DNA of 64,000 nucleotides from Prostheceraeus crozeri (lineage: Eukaryota > Platyhelminthes > Polycladida > Euryleptidae). The notes beneath the pieces are model-generated. The model ran no database searches and was not told the origin of the DNA. It was given only the letters and a program-made list of their open reading frames with translations. The stretch is taken from contig CAJQUW010007310.1 in assembly GCA_907163375.1 (NCBI GenBank), positions 1 to 64,000 on the forward strand, in the 5' to 3' direction. Of this stretch, positions 47,484 to 58,752 are shown piece by piece. The position numbers were made by a program, and so were the translations under genes. Numbering within the stretch: the first letter of the stretch is position 1; each line of letters starts with the position of its first letter.

Positions 47484-47527
47484 CCCACGACTGATGAGGC
47501 CCAACAGGCCGAAACATGTCTCGTGGT
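47484..47527 (+). ncRNA. Hammerhead ribozyme, complete core
   Basis: Stem I CCACGA (47485-47490) pairs with TCGTGG (47521-47526). Then CTGATGA (47491-47497), stem II GGCC/GGCC (47498-47501, 47507-47510) with a five-base loop, GAA (47511-47513), and a two-base-pair stem III AC-AT-GT (47514-47519). C at 47520 is the cleavage position in GUC. All invariant core bases are present. Such minimal stem III hammerheads are known in Penelope-like elements and would self-cleave the transcript, possibly as a dimer. Confidence 0.85.
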
Positions 47528-47574
47528 GGTTACATCTGTTGAGATTTGATAAATTTATCAATTGCCAGGTTACT

Positions 47575-47765
47575 TATATAAATATATATATATATATTAT
47601 TATATACATTATTATTATTATATATTATATATATATATATAATTACATTAATATATTCTATCTATAATTAATAATTCATAATATTTAATAATGTAATTAA
47701 TAATTACATATAATATATTATTACATTATATTATTAATACATATATATATATATATATATATACA
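47575..47765. repeat. AT-rich low-complexity tract
   Basis: Long (TA)n and TATTA-type sequence between the hammerhead and the GIY-YIG region. A second (TA)n run lies at 48282-48314. Confidence 0.85.
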
Positions 47766-48278
47766 GTATATACCACGGATGCAACCAATATTACATTGGC
47801 GAGACTAAAAATACAATAAGGTGCAGAACAAGAAATCACAAACAACAGATTAACAACCCTAATTATAGACAGATAAGTTTAAGTGAACATTTAGATGTAT
47901 GTGGACGAAAATCTTTTTCTATTTTTCTTTTTTATAAGATGTTTTCTGATTGTGATGTAGAGAGAAAAAACAAAGAAAGATATTTCATTAAATCCTTTGA
48001 TCCATCACTCAATTCGACCTAATTATCTTACCCTCAACAGAAATCTATGGTGTACATAATCCTATGACTTTGAAGATATGTTCCAAATTTCCATGTTATT
48101 TCTAATGACTAACTTTATGATGTATATTTCAAATTTTGTAAATAGCATGTTATCTAAATCTCATTACTTATAAAGCATCTGAAGAAAAGAAAGCGCTTAT
48201 GCTTATAATCGTGTTTTCAATTTTAATTTCATTATATTTTTCTCCGGTTGCTGAGTATAGTTATTAATATTTTTCTTG

Positions 48279-48317
<39 letters not shown>

Positions 48318-48346
48318 CCAAGTTGTTAACAGAAAACTGCTTGAAT

Positions 48347-48395
48347 TTCGGCACTTAAAGTTTCATGTTATAAATGTATACAATCATCGGCCGAA
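48347..48395 (-). ncRNA. Hammerhead-like fold, left repeat (minus strand)
   Basis: Minus-strand order: TTCGG, CCGATGA (core with C for U at the second position), a 19-nt stem II region, GAA, stem III ACT-TTA-AGT, G at the cleavage position, CCGAA closing stem I. The fold is retained, but two core bases depart from consensus, so activity is doubtful. Confidence 0.6.
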
Positions 48396-48482
48396 TGTGC
48401 AGTACATATCTCGCAAGCATCTTTAAAAGGAACAGTGAATAAGATTCAAAAAGTGCAAATCACGCGACGAAGCACCGACGCA

Positions 48483-49031
48483 TTATGCACTAGACTGCAT
48501 GTATTTTTTCCGATGCCGGCACTTTGACACTAGCTCAGTACGTTTGTTCAGCAAATATGCACTTTGATTGTCCATGATGAAGAACTTTTCACTTAGGCAT
48601 AGATCACATCTCCTCGTCGCCGGATTATAACTCTTGCAATGTTTCTTGATTGTGCATTTAATTACCGGATTATTGCCACTTTCTTTGATTTTCCAGTACT
48701 CCTTCGACAATTCCGTATCATTTCTGTACTTCTCATGCACGAACGATTTCTTGTGGTTAGCATAGCGTAATTTAAATCTTCCTTCACAAATACCAAAATA
48801 CTTCTTCGGCAACTCGTCTGCATTTTCTTCTTTTGACATATTAGCTTCGTACACAATGTTCTCCCACAAGCATTTCCCATTCATTGGACATCTTCCCTTG
48901 TTTTGGCAATTACATTCCTTTTCTGGTTCATTTTTCTTCTTCTTTGTATCAGTTTTTAGCACTTTTCTGTTGTGGGCACTAACTATTGATTTGAAGTTGG
49001 GTACTGAACAAACGTACTGAGCTAGTGTCAA
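48483..49031 (-). CDS. GIY-YIG endonuclease domain, Penelope-type
   Basis: 182 aa. Residues ~38-55 hold the linker cysteines CNCQNKGRCPMNGKC that precede the endonuclease in this family. The nuclease core is YFGICEGRFKLRYANHKKSF (Y-x-G, the catalytic Arg in FKLRY, NHKKSF) and later TELSKEYWKIKE, then a C-terminal RRCDLCLSEKFFI and LLNKRTELVSKCRH. The domain nicks target DNA in intact elements. The first ~15 residues lie in the flanking inverted repeat, so the natural protein began elsewhere. Confidence 0.78.
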   Translation of the reverse strand: MTLAQYVCSVPNFKSIVSAHNRKVLKTDTKKKKNEPEKECNCQNKGRCPMNGKCLWENIVYEANMSKEENADELPKKYFGICEGRFKLRYANHKKSFVHEKYRNDTELSKEYWKIKESGNNPVIKCTIKKHCKSYNPATRRCDLCLSEKFFIMDNQSAYLLNKRTELVSKCRHRKKYMQSSA

Positions 49032-49159
49032 AGTGCCGGCATCGAAAAAAATACATGCTGTCTAGAGCATAATGCGTCGGTGGTTCGTCGCGTGATTTGC
49101 ACTTTTTGAATCTTATTCACTGTTCCTTTTAAAGATGCTTGCGAGATATGTACTGCACA

Positions 49160-49208
49160 TTCGGCTGATGATTGTATGCATTTATAACATGAAACTTTAA
49201 GTGCCGAA
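49160..49208 (+). ncRNA. Hammerhead-like fold, right repeat (plus strand)
   Basis: TTCGG (49160-49164), perfect CTGATGA (49165-49171), weak stem II across TTGTATGCATTTATAACAT, GAA (49191-49193), stem III ACT/AGT with loop TTA, then G at 49203 where H (not G) is expected, and CCGAA (49204-49208) closing stem I. It is the inverted twin of the fold at 48347-48395. Confidence 0.65.
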
Positions 49209-49245
49209 ATTCAAGCAGTTTTCTGTTAACAACTTAGCTTATTTT

Positions 49246-49735
49246 GCTCCTACATAGTTGGGCACTCTCTTGAGTTGAAAATCAAAATTGGATTATATAT
49301 ATTAGTTAATAGTCATTACCAATAATTATAAATTAGATATATTATTAATAACATATATTTCAGTACATATGGCCCATTGCGCAGAATATGCGCAGAATGA
49401 AACCTTTATGGACACAAAAAGATTACGAAAGCTCAAAATTGAATATTTTGTTCAACCTACAAAGATGCATGAAGATGAAAAGGTGATTTCACATCACAAT
49501 TCGTGAACATCGATCTGGGTTATATCTTTCAAATAGAAATAATCCGATAAGCGAGTTTTCACTCACGAGATGCAGCATAAATGGAAGTAAGTTACCTGGC
49601 ATATAAATGTATTGCAAAGTTAATGCTTTGTTGCCTAAATATACTCAAATCATTTGTATACCGTACAGTAACAAGGACTGCTGATGCAGGCAATATTGAT
49701 TGACAGTGTGAAGAAAAGGCTTCATCATAGATTCC
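49246..49735. repeat. Spacer with an inverted copy of the 38.75-kb repeat
   Basis: About 49410-49600 matches 38745-38995 in reverse. No gene supported. Confidence 0.6.
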
Positions 49736-49744
49736 TAGGACGAG

Positions 49745-50487
49745 AGCTACTGACACTTTCTTCCTAAATTCGCGCACAAAAGACTTAATAGCATGGATTT
49801 GTAGAACCTGAAATGCTGAATACGAAAAATCAAATTTTTGAGTGGAACAGCCAGTCCCTTTCGGCTATAGGCAAGGTTAAAGGATTCCCTTTGGAATCCA
49901 ATGGTAAAATTCAAAAAAGAAATATCTATGGATTGTGAAACACTTGGTAATTTTCGTACATATTCTTATGCAGAAAAGAAACTATTTATCAGAATGCCAT
50001 GAAATTTGAAACATGATTGAGTTCAGAGCATCAACTTCGATATAAAAGTTGAATTGAGTCACATGATTCAGTATTTGATGTCTAAGAGCATCTACAAAAT
50101 GAGTAAAATCGTCAAACTTAAGTCAAAACATGAAATTTACTCATTTTTTAGAGGCTAACTCAAACATCAAATACCGAATCATGTGACTCACTTCAACTGT
50201 TATATCGAAGTTGATATTCTGAAGTCAATCATGTTTCAAATTTCATGATTTTCTGACAAATAGTTTCTTACGAAAATTGCCAAGTGTTTTACAATCCATA
50301 GATATTTCTTGAATTGTGCTATTGGATTCCAATGGGAAACGTTTAACCTTGCCTATTACCGAAAGCGACTGGCTGTGACACTTAAGAATTTGATTCTTGT
50401 ATTCAGAGTTTCAAGATCTGCAAATCCATGCTGTTAATCCCTTTGTGCGAGAATCTAGAAAGAAAGTGTCAGTAGCTCCCGGACTGT
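49745..50487. repeat. Fold-back element, ~350-bp arms
   Basis: Left arm ~49745-50107 and right arm ~50137-50487 are reverse complements with moderate divergence; spacer about 29 bp. Matching words include GAGCTACTGACACTTTCTT with its complement at the outer ends and AAAATGAGTAAA/TTTACTCATTTT at the inner ends. No target duplication recognised. Unrelated in sequence to the fold-back at 11.6 kb. Confidence 0.85.
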
Positions 50488-51077
50488 CTATACAGGGCGA
50501 TGAAAAGTAGGCATCATACATTCCGCAATCACAAGGCCATTAATCAGAGCAGTGAGGGCGGTCTCTACAACTCTGCCAGAAACATGCATGCTATCTCGTT
50601 AAACAGAAGAAGAAATGAACGTACTGACATATTAGTGAAGTAAACGATGTATGAACTGATCGACTAGCCCATTTTTTCAATGATCGGCAAGCTGAGTGAA
50701 ACGATACAATTGCCTTGTTCGAATGCACTGAATTCAACACTTTAGAAATCAAAGTTTTTTCTCCACATAGAATCGGTTCTGCGTAATGAAAGGTAACAAT
50801 ACGAAATGCTGCTTCAAGCTGGACACGGAGATGTTCTCAGATGATGCTCAGGATCTTTGGAGGATATGACTCCATCATAGAGTAGGGATATATAGGTAGA
50901 GTGTCGACTCAAAAAGTATCTGTATACAGTTAGAATTTTTGTATCAAAAGATTCAGTTTTTTGCGGAGATTACGCTCCCGTGGTCCAAAAAATTATTTGA
51001 GCACTTTTGAAAAAAGTTATAATTAGTCAATTTATATACTACCGAGATGACTGTCCTATATAAGTAGTATGAAACAA

Positions 51078-51560
51078 CCCACCCAGAACCGAACGTTCAT
51101 AAACCGAAAACGAACTTGAGTTGAACGTTCAATCAAAGTTGCGAACGTTCAATAAGTTGCAAGAACGTTGAAGTAAAGTTCGTGTACGCGCTTCATCTAG
51201 AAACGTGCGATAAACGTAACTAAAACGTTACGATAGTGACAGTTCAGTTTAAAACTTCCAAGGAACGTCTCAATGAAAATTAAATAGCAGAAATGTTTGG
51301 TTTGCACAAGATCGTACGTAAGTGAACGGTGATCTCGCGTTCACCTACAAACGATTCTATTGTAACGTTTCCGACACGTTTGTATAGAAACTGCTGATGA
51401 ACGAATACCTCTATAAACGTTAGGATCTTGACGTTTCTGTTTCAACGTTATCGTGACGTTGGTATGCAAGCCTTGGACATGGCTGATTAGACTCGTTTCG
51501 TTCAATATGTCAAAACGTCTCACGATCATGTGACGTTGACCATAGCGGATCAGGCTTGAC
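51078..51560. promoter_or_regulatory. Left subterminal AACGTT array
   Basis: GAACGTTC occurs three times and about ten further AACGT/ACGTT words follow within ~480 bp. This is the likely binding region of the transposase. Confidence 0.65.
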
Positions 51561-51714
51561 AACATCATTAAAATTATCCGGATATTTTTAATGATATTGT
51601 CAAATCGGTTTTGAATTTTATGCCGTCACTCTCAGTTTGTGGGTGCGATCTTCGATGAGAATCCGTTGACATGTGTATTTATATTTAATAGCTTCATTCC
51701 AGGCAGTCATAACG

Positions 51715-51995
51715 ATATATATATATATACATTAATAAAAATTTTCGCCATTGACCAAACATAAAGTTTTGAATAGAAAGATGACACGGTCAATAAACAA
51801 GATCTTATAATTGGACTGTCTTACTTCGACTGTCTCCTTATGAGTTATTAAGGATGTTACGATGTTATTAAGGAATAATAATATAACAACTCAATAACAT
51901 CGGACTCATAAAGAGACAGTCGAAGTAACAGTCCAATTATAGGATCTAATATTTTGTTGACCGTGTTATCTTTTTATTCAAAAAAATATATATAT
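51715..51995. repeat. Hairpin inside the transposon
   Basis: GACACGGTCAATAAACAAGA near 51783 pairs with a complement near 51950, and ACTTCGACTGTCTCCTTATGAG pairs with CTCATAAAGAGACAGTCGAAGT. The arms are ~85 bp around an AT-rich loop. Flanked by short (TA)n, possibly a nested MITE. Confidence 0.75.
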
Positions 51996-54315
51996 GTAAT
52001 CAATGAAGTGCTCCAAACAATTCTTGTGTTCCTTGCAAGTTTGAAGAACAGCACAATGCATGCATATATTTTTATTGTGCCATGATTCACATTTGCAAGG
52101 AACATAGGAAGGAATGTTTTGAACATTTCATTGATAAAATTTCCTCTGCTCAGACACTTGTACAATAAACACTTACTGTGTGATGAATACACTGAGATAT
52201 ATGTCTATATAGAATATGTCATTTGTTGACATCGTTTCCAAGCAATCAGCTGTTTTTAAAAAATGCAATATTTTAAACAAACTTTAATTAAAAAATTGCC
52301 TGTTCAACAATCACAGTGTATTGGATATCCTGTCACCTCTCTATTTGATGTTTGCTTCATTGATGTCATGTGTGTGCCATCTTAATCTGTGGAATGTAGT
52401 TACTTTAACTTAATAATGTAATCCAATGAAAATGTAAGCATTTCAAAATGATTGTGAAGTTTTAATTCCGTGTCAATAGATCTATTGGCCCCCAGTATAG
52501 AGCCATTAGCCCATGCATGCTAGGCATGCCATCAACGGTGTATGTTTCTTGCCCACTGATGTCCATCAGTCCCAATTCTTAGAAATTTTGCCATTTCACG
52601 TCTTGGATAATGTGAATATACTTGAATATGTGAAGAATTAATTAACAAGCTTGAAGTTATAGAGAATGTTGACGATTGATAACCCCAGATGATCATATAC
52701 ATCATATACTAGCTGCATCAATGGTGTTTTTGTCATCATTGATGCTACCTTCTTTCTTCCCAGAAATAAGTAAGTAGCTGATTTAATAAAACTTATTTGG
52801 AGGTGCGCATCGTTTTGCACAAACATATGTAAGTACATGCCATGCACGCATGCGTGCTCTACTCGCACTGATGTAAAATGTAATCATAGTAAAATTTTCT
52901 TCATTTGATAGCTGCAGTCAAAGATATTTAATATTATGCTATAAAGGCATAATAACATACACGTATATTATGCTCCCTTTATGTACATTAAATATCTTTG
53001 GCTTCAGTTGCTGGTCATGCTTCAAGCCATCGATATTTTCAATGTAGACTGCTTGTAGATATGCAAAATCACACACATATCAGATGTACAAAATGAAACT
53101 AAATAAAGGAAGCAACAGTTGAGGTGAGAAATATTTTCCTACACATTCTATTCCTACGAACAATTTTGTGTTGTTGAATTTCTTACTTTACAACACTAAC
53201 AAGATAATGGTAATGGCAAAAGAGCAAACCAATTTCCGAATAGCATGTGTTTCATGTGTTACGTATAACTTCAGTGAAATACCTCATGTCTGAAATGGCT
53301 GAAATGTTGGATTTATTATTAGAGTTCATATAATCTCGATGACAGATGCTCGGCATTTGACATTTCCAATCACTACAATAGTCAAGGTCCTGTAAGTTTT
53401 GAGTATTAATTTTGTTATAATATTATTCAATTCAAATAATTTGGACACTTTCCAATACGGGAGATTTGCAATTTGAGAGGCAATTGATAGATCTCTCATC
53501 TATCGATATTTTTTAATTGCTAGTGTCGTGTTGTCGTGGAAAACTAATTTGAAATAATAATAGATTGAGAGGTTCTGAATATCATGTTATATCTAACTAG
53601 GATCCATCCGAAAGTATTATTTAATCCAAGAAACCGTCTTCATTAGCCAAGTAAAGAGCATGTGCGATATAGAGATAATAGATATCATATCTAAATTTGA
53701 AACGTTGATACAAATAAGAGGTGCTATGTTAACGCGACTCATTTTTTATAGTTAAAGACGTTCACCTGCCCCATTGCGTGTGTGGTTCTGTTAGAATTTT
53801 GCAGCTGCTATTGCGCCGGCCGATCCGGTTCATTTTTGGCCTCCCTGCCATCACTATCTTCGTTCTAAGTTCCGGTTTTAAATTTATATTGCAACTTGCA
53901 CACTGAAATGTTATAAATGATTGGTCCAGTAAGTTTCTTATCTATCAGCCAATATTTCTGAGACATTACTTTTGCAAACTTAAAACTCTTGAAATACCTG
54001 GAATCTGTAGGCCTAATCAAATGTTTATGATTTTTGTTACTAGCAACCCCCGTTCTTTTAACTGAACATCAAACATGTAGAAGTGCGATTTCTCTTATTT
54101 ACTAGGTATGACAACATATTTAGTAATGTATAATTTCCGCCGGTCAATGGTCGAAAGACCAAAAGTACCGGTTGGGCCGTTGCAGTAGCCACCAGACTAT
54201 TAAAGTTCGATTTCTAGATGTAATTTCTTAACATCCCTAACACCCTACCAGTCTTGTACGCAGGATTATAGGATTCACTCGACATAGAACTGAAGATATG
54301 ACTCGGAAGCTTTCC

Positions 54316-54359
<44 letters not shown>

Positions 54360-56213
54360 GGTATATACGTAAACATACATACATACATTTACAGTATCCC
54401 TGGATTCCCCAAATTAATAACTCTCGCTAAATCCTATTTGGGATGAATTAGAATTAGCGATTTGTAATCATTGTTCTTTCAAGCCACACATGTTTCCAAT
54501 GACCACTGTCATGGTCAGTTGGATCTTTCCCGTTTCATTCGAGAAAGTTCCATTTCCAAGCAGCCAAAATCTCGCATCTCTCAAGTCAGCGGATTACTTT
54601 ATTCTTCCATCCACTTCTTCAGAAGTACATAAATGTCTTTTCGAACATTGACGACTTCCTGGCAACTCACCAGTCATTTTGATACTCAGGGAGGTGTTTC
54701 ACCAACCTCCGTTAGTGATTGTAACAGCGCCGTTAAACGGAAGCATAACGGGGGTAAACGGATACCCATTTAAACATTATCCGTTAGAGCTCCATTTGAC
54801 TTACTAACGGTGATCTCTCTCCGTTAGTCGAAAAGCTGCCGTTAAGACGATGCTACCGTCATCATGACGTCGGACCCTGTCACCGATGACTATTCCATCG
54901 TCATTTCTGATGCAGTGGTCGCGTCTTAAATAATTACACGATGAGTTCAGCCAATTAGATGTTGTCAATCAATGTTAGGTCTCGTTTCATTCTCTCGAAC
55001 ATGGATATGTGGAATGTCACAGTACATGACATGTACACGACAATGTAGAGTCCGACAAACAAAATCATCACATGAACAATTGTAAACAGCTGATATTGTT
55101 CAACAATTATATAAAAGTGAAATGGAGGCGCAGTGTCTAGACACAATAACCTACAATCTGCACGAGATAATAAATTAATCAATAATAACTCGCAAAAATT
55201 AATGTATACATGTATATTTAAAATTGCTTCCTGAACGGACGATTTTTGAGATGCTTTCACATGATTTCAGGAATTGTTTTATATTTGAAGATGGTTTGAG
55301 TTTGTAGACTGCAAATTTATTTAATGGCATATCTTTCCAACCGGTTGTATGGTTATGATCGCTTAACACCTGCCTAAATGACTAACTAAAAGTGTGCATT
55401 ACAAGGTCGATCAAAATCATTGTGTAGAATTGAACAATAAATGGTTGGGATCATAGTGTACCGGTACTGCACGGTTAGAATTCGACTTAATTATGTATAC
55501 AGTACAATACATTAATTGAATTTTGCTAGGTTAGATTAAGTAATATTACCTTGAATAAATCAAGTTTTTTATTTTGACTGTCAACTGACTTGAAGAATAT
55601 GTCAAAAAAGGTTAAAGTTCATATGAGCACATCTAATTATCTTCCCTAGTTATGTTGGCAATGTTCTGACAGACAAAGTCATCTTATGATGAGTGATTTA
55701 TATTGTATTAAACACGATCATCAAGAATTCAACCTGAATGAGTGCAGATTATATTCTGCTGATGCTGTGAGGCCTGTTGAAGTTAGGTTTATCTTCAGGT
55801 CATAAGCCCAGTAGACCTACATTTTGATGTTTTAATTATGCATGAGATGCTAAATTCGATCCCAAAAACGTCCGCAAGGTGGTCTTCAATATAAAAGGTT
55901 GATAGGCACGAAAAGTTCTCAGCACCCGCTGATAACACGGGCCGTATTCACAAATGTTGCTTAGCCATTAGCATAATTTCTATTCTCACACGGACGTAAA
56001 CTGTGTTTAGCGCTAAACAGCCCTAGTGAAAACGGCTTAAATGTAGGAGTTTCTCCGTACATATGGTTTATTATCGTCAGTATTTTTGAAACTCTGGTCT
56101 GATCTGACAGACGCACATTTTGGCAGTTGGCAAGCGATGTTCATCAAAGTTTCGTGTACGACTGCGCAGATTGGCACTAGCTCTCGGATTTTAACTTTTT
56201 TGTTACTTACAGG
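51996..56213. other. Non-coding left half of the transposon
   Basis: No supported ORF. It contains a hairpin at 52911-53022 (CAAAGATATTTAAT with its complement), a (TA)n microsatellite at 54318-54358, a CCGTTA/TAACGG motif cluster (54706-54850) and a short GGGCCGTATTCACAAA word at 55977 that looks like the tip of another MITE. Confidence 0.5.
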
Positions 56214-56285
56214 TAGGCCAGATAAACCGCCCTTTTTAGATTTTTTAGAAAAATTAAGATAGTAATATATCGTTTCTTATTTCAG
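56214..56285 (+). other. Possible 5' UTR intron of the transposase
   Basis: CAGGTAGGCC gives a donor and TTTCTTATTTCAG an acceptor 72 bp later, 66 bp before the first ATG. Unproven. Confidence 0.35.
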
Positions 56286-56351
56286 GCACGCAATGTTAAT
56301 ATAGTAATATACACTTACATCACTAACTGATAACTTGAAACTATATCGCTA

Positions 56352-58606
56352 ATGGATGAAGAACATATCGAAGATCTAACTGCTGGAGTTTCCCTGAACG
56401 TTACACGTGCTGACAGATGCAAACGAAGAAAAGAGTACTCGCGTGAGTGGGTTCGATCGAAGCGTAAAAGACATTCATATCGTGCCAGTGACGTTTGTGA
56501 CGAACTTTTTTCTATCAGTGACTCGGAAATCGACGAAGACCAGGCTTCCATATCTGTCCCGGATAATCTCAAACTTTCGAATATAACAGAGGCTGATGAT
56601 GATTTTGGAAATCGTATTCACGGTTTCTCCGAACTTCATGAATTCAAAGATGAAGATCTTGAGCTAATAGAGCTAATAGAAGAAAATTATGGAGTAGATT
56701 TGTTTGACCCCACTGGAGAGGCTGTGACTGACTCAGAAGAAGAAAGTGATGAAACACATGATGCAGATGACTCAGTTCAATCAGATCAGGATGTTGAATC
56801 AGATATGCAGGATGTATTTACGCTGCATTGCTCATCTAGCGTTCAAACGGCATCCGTCTCATTGTTACACGATTTGTCTGCAACTTTCATGAAATGCAAC
56901 ATGACAACAGTTATGATGGATGAAGTTTTGAAATGTCTTGATCGTCATCGTGATGTAGTAAAAACCCAACTACCCTTAAGCTATAAAACACTTTTTCTGT
57001 TAACAGATATTCACTGAAGAGTCAAATAAGAACGATTTCCGGTCATTCTTACTTCTACTTCGGGTTGCGAGAGCAAATCTTACGTCACCTTCCTTTGTTT
57101 GCAAAAACCGAATTATCTGATTTGACGGAACTTCAATTAGTTTGGAATACAGATGGATTATCTTTATTTAAAAGTAAACGCCGAATGAATGCGTGGCCGG
57201 TGTTGGCTTATATTGCAAATATCAAACCTAGAATAGTATTTGAAGTTGTGTTGAGCGTAGGATTGGGGAAGCCGAATAGCTTGCAATTCATCGAGGAATT
57301 TGTAGAGGAAATGAAAAATGTCATGGAAGAAGGTATTGATTTCGAAGGTAAAAGAATGAAAGTTACTCACAAAGCGTGTGTTTGTGATGCACCAGCCCGG
57401 GCTTTCATAAAGAATATGGTACAATTTTCAGGAAAGGCTGGTTGTGATCATTGTGAACAAGAGGGACATCACGATGGTAAACGCATGGTGTGGACAGGTT
57501 TTAACTTAGGAACACCAAGAACCAATGAAAGCTTCAGATCAAAATCACAACTTTTGCACCATAAGAAAAATTTACTAAATTCACCTCTGCTTAAGCTTGA
57601 CGTCGATATGATTACGGAATTCCCTGCTGATTTCATGCATCAGGGAGGTGGTGTGACAAAGAAATTATTGGCGTGGCTTACTGACGGACCAAAAAGAAGT
57701 GGTAATAATAGATATGCTTGTAAGATGAGTGCTACAAACATACGAATTCTGGATGAAAGGATTGCATACATCTCAAAGTTCATTCCCAACGTGTTCTCAC
57801 GAAAATTGAGACCTATAAATGAACTACCAGATTATAAGTATACGGAATTAAGACAGGTGCTGTTATATACGGGAAAGCTTTTACTATATAATATTACAGC
57901 AACACAGCTGCAGTACAATCATTTCTTGTACCTTAGTACAGCTTGCAATTTGATGGTTGATCATGATAAAGCAAAAAGTTCTTTTGAAACAACATCACGC
58001 CTCATGGAACGTGTTATCTTGGGATTCGCCGAATATTATGGAAGGTCCTTCCTCACGTATAATGCCCATGTTTTACAACATTTTCCGAGTATTGCAATGC
58101 ATCATGGAAGTCTTGATCATATATCAGCATATCCTTTTGAAAATCATCTAGGGATGATGAAAAAGTATATCAAATCATCGCATGACCCAATGATATCTCT
58201 GCTTCAAGGTGTGCGTCGTAGTCAAGTAAACCTGAAGCTCAAACAGGAAATTGGAAAACCGGCTGTTGTTATACATGCAGATCCACCGAACAATGTTTAT
58301 GTCGACCGTGTGCGTCATAAAGTGTATGAAGTTATACGTCTTGAACGCGATAGTGCATTTGTAAGGGAACATCTACGACTCGATGATTTCTTTTCGGATC
58401 CCATACCTTCGCGTGTTATTGGTTGCTATTTATCGAAAACAAGTAAATTCCGTTACACACAATGTCAGAGGTCAGAGCTATTGAATTTCAGGCAAGGAAT
58501 GAAAATTGAAATGGATGGATTTCCGGGTATGCTGGATCCACGTTTGATCAGAGATCGTGCGTTGATAATTTCGTTGCTCCATAATCTTGATGAATCATTG
58601 TTCTGA
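56352..58606 (+). pseudogene. CACTA/EnSpm-like transposase, one frameshift
   Basis: The first frame (56352-57017) has a basic start (KRRKEYSREWVRSKRKRH), a long acidic Ser/Asp stretch and ends in LPLSYKTLF. The second frame (to 58606) opens with SGHSYFYFGLREQILRHLP, then LQLVWNTDGLSLFKS, VCDAPARAF, a CxxC pair (GCDHCEQEG), PADFMHQGGGVTKKLLAWL, and a C-terminal HVLQHFPSIAMHHGSLDHISAYPFENHLG cut here into motifs HGSLDHISAYPFEN. These are hallmarks of the animal Tnp2-like family with a D...D/H...E-type core. The frame change falls in the T-run at ~57000, consistent with a one-base loss (or assembly error). Combined length ~750 aa fits the family. Confidence 0.82.
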
Positions 58607-58752
58607 CCTTAGCGCATTGAAGTATAATCAGTTAAATGATGTAGGTGTATGTTATAACAAAATTGCTGAAATCATGCAGTAAGTGATTCAGACATGCGTG
58701 ATGCATTTCTATATGAATAATGAAACAATTTCTTTTTGATTTTATAGAAGAT

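Larger units (their letters stand above)
47396..48025 (+). mobile_element. Penelope-related segment with hammerhead and GIY-YIG end
   Basis: A short inverted repeat (47405-47440 versus 47460-47498), then a hammerhead fold (47484-47527), an AT-rich tract of ~190 bp, and a GIY-YIG endonuclease region (47770-48020: CNQYYIGET-like core, LSEHLDVCGRKSFSIF, ERYFIKSFDPSLNST). The gene part is truncated to its endonuclease; RT is missing. An eroded copy. Confidence 0.7.
48314..49245 (-). mobile_element. Penelope-type unit between inverted hammerhead-bearing repeats
   Basis: Inverted repeats of ~230 bp (48314-48545 and 49010-49245) flank a GIY-YIG ORF on the minus strand. Each repeat contains a hammerhead fold. 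Inverted or rearranged pseudo-LTRs are a known habit of Penelope-like elements. The RT is absent, so this is a deleted copy; the ORF itself reads through. Confidence 0.8.

Noticed and set aside
48314-49245. Inverted repeats read as TIRs of a DNA transposon
   Set aside because: The enclosed ORF is a Penelope-type GIY-YIG domain and the repeats carry hammerhead folds, which fits rearranged pseudo-LTRs better.
54318-54358. (TA)n runs here, at 47575-47765 and 48282-48314 as origins or centromeric sequence
   Set aside because: They are ordinary microsatellites with no supporting structure.
56950-57018. A short intron ending TTTCTGTTAACAG in the transposase
   Set aside because: It would remove LPLSYKTLF, which aligns with a conserved segment of the family; a one-base shift explains the frames better.
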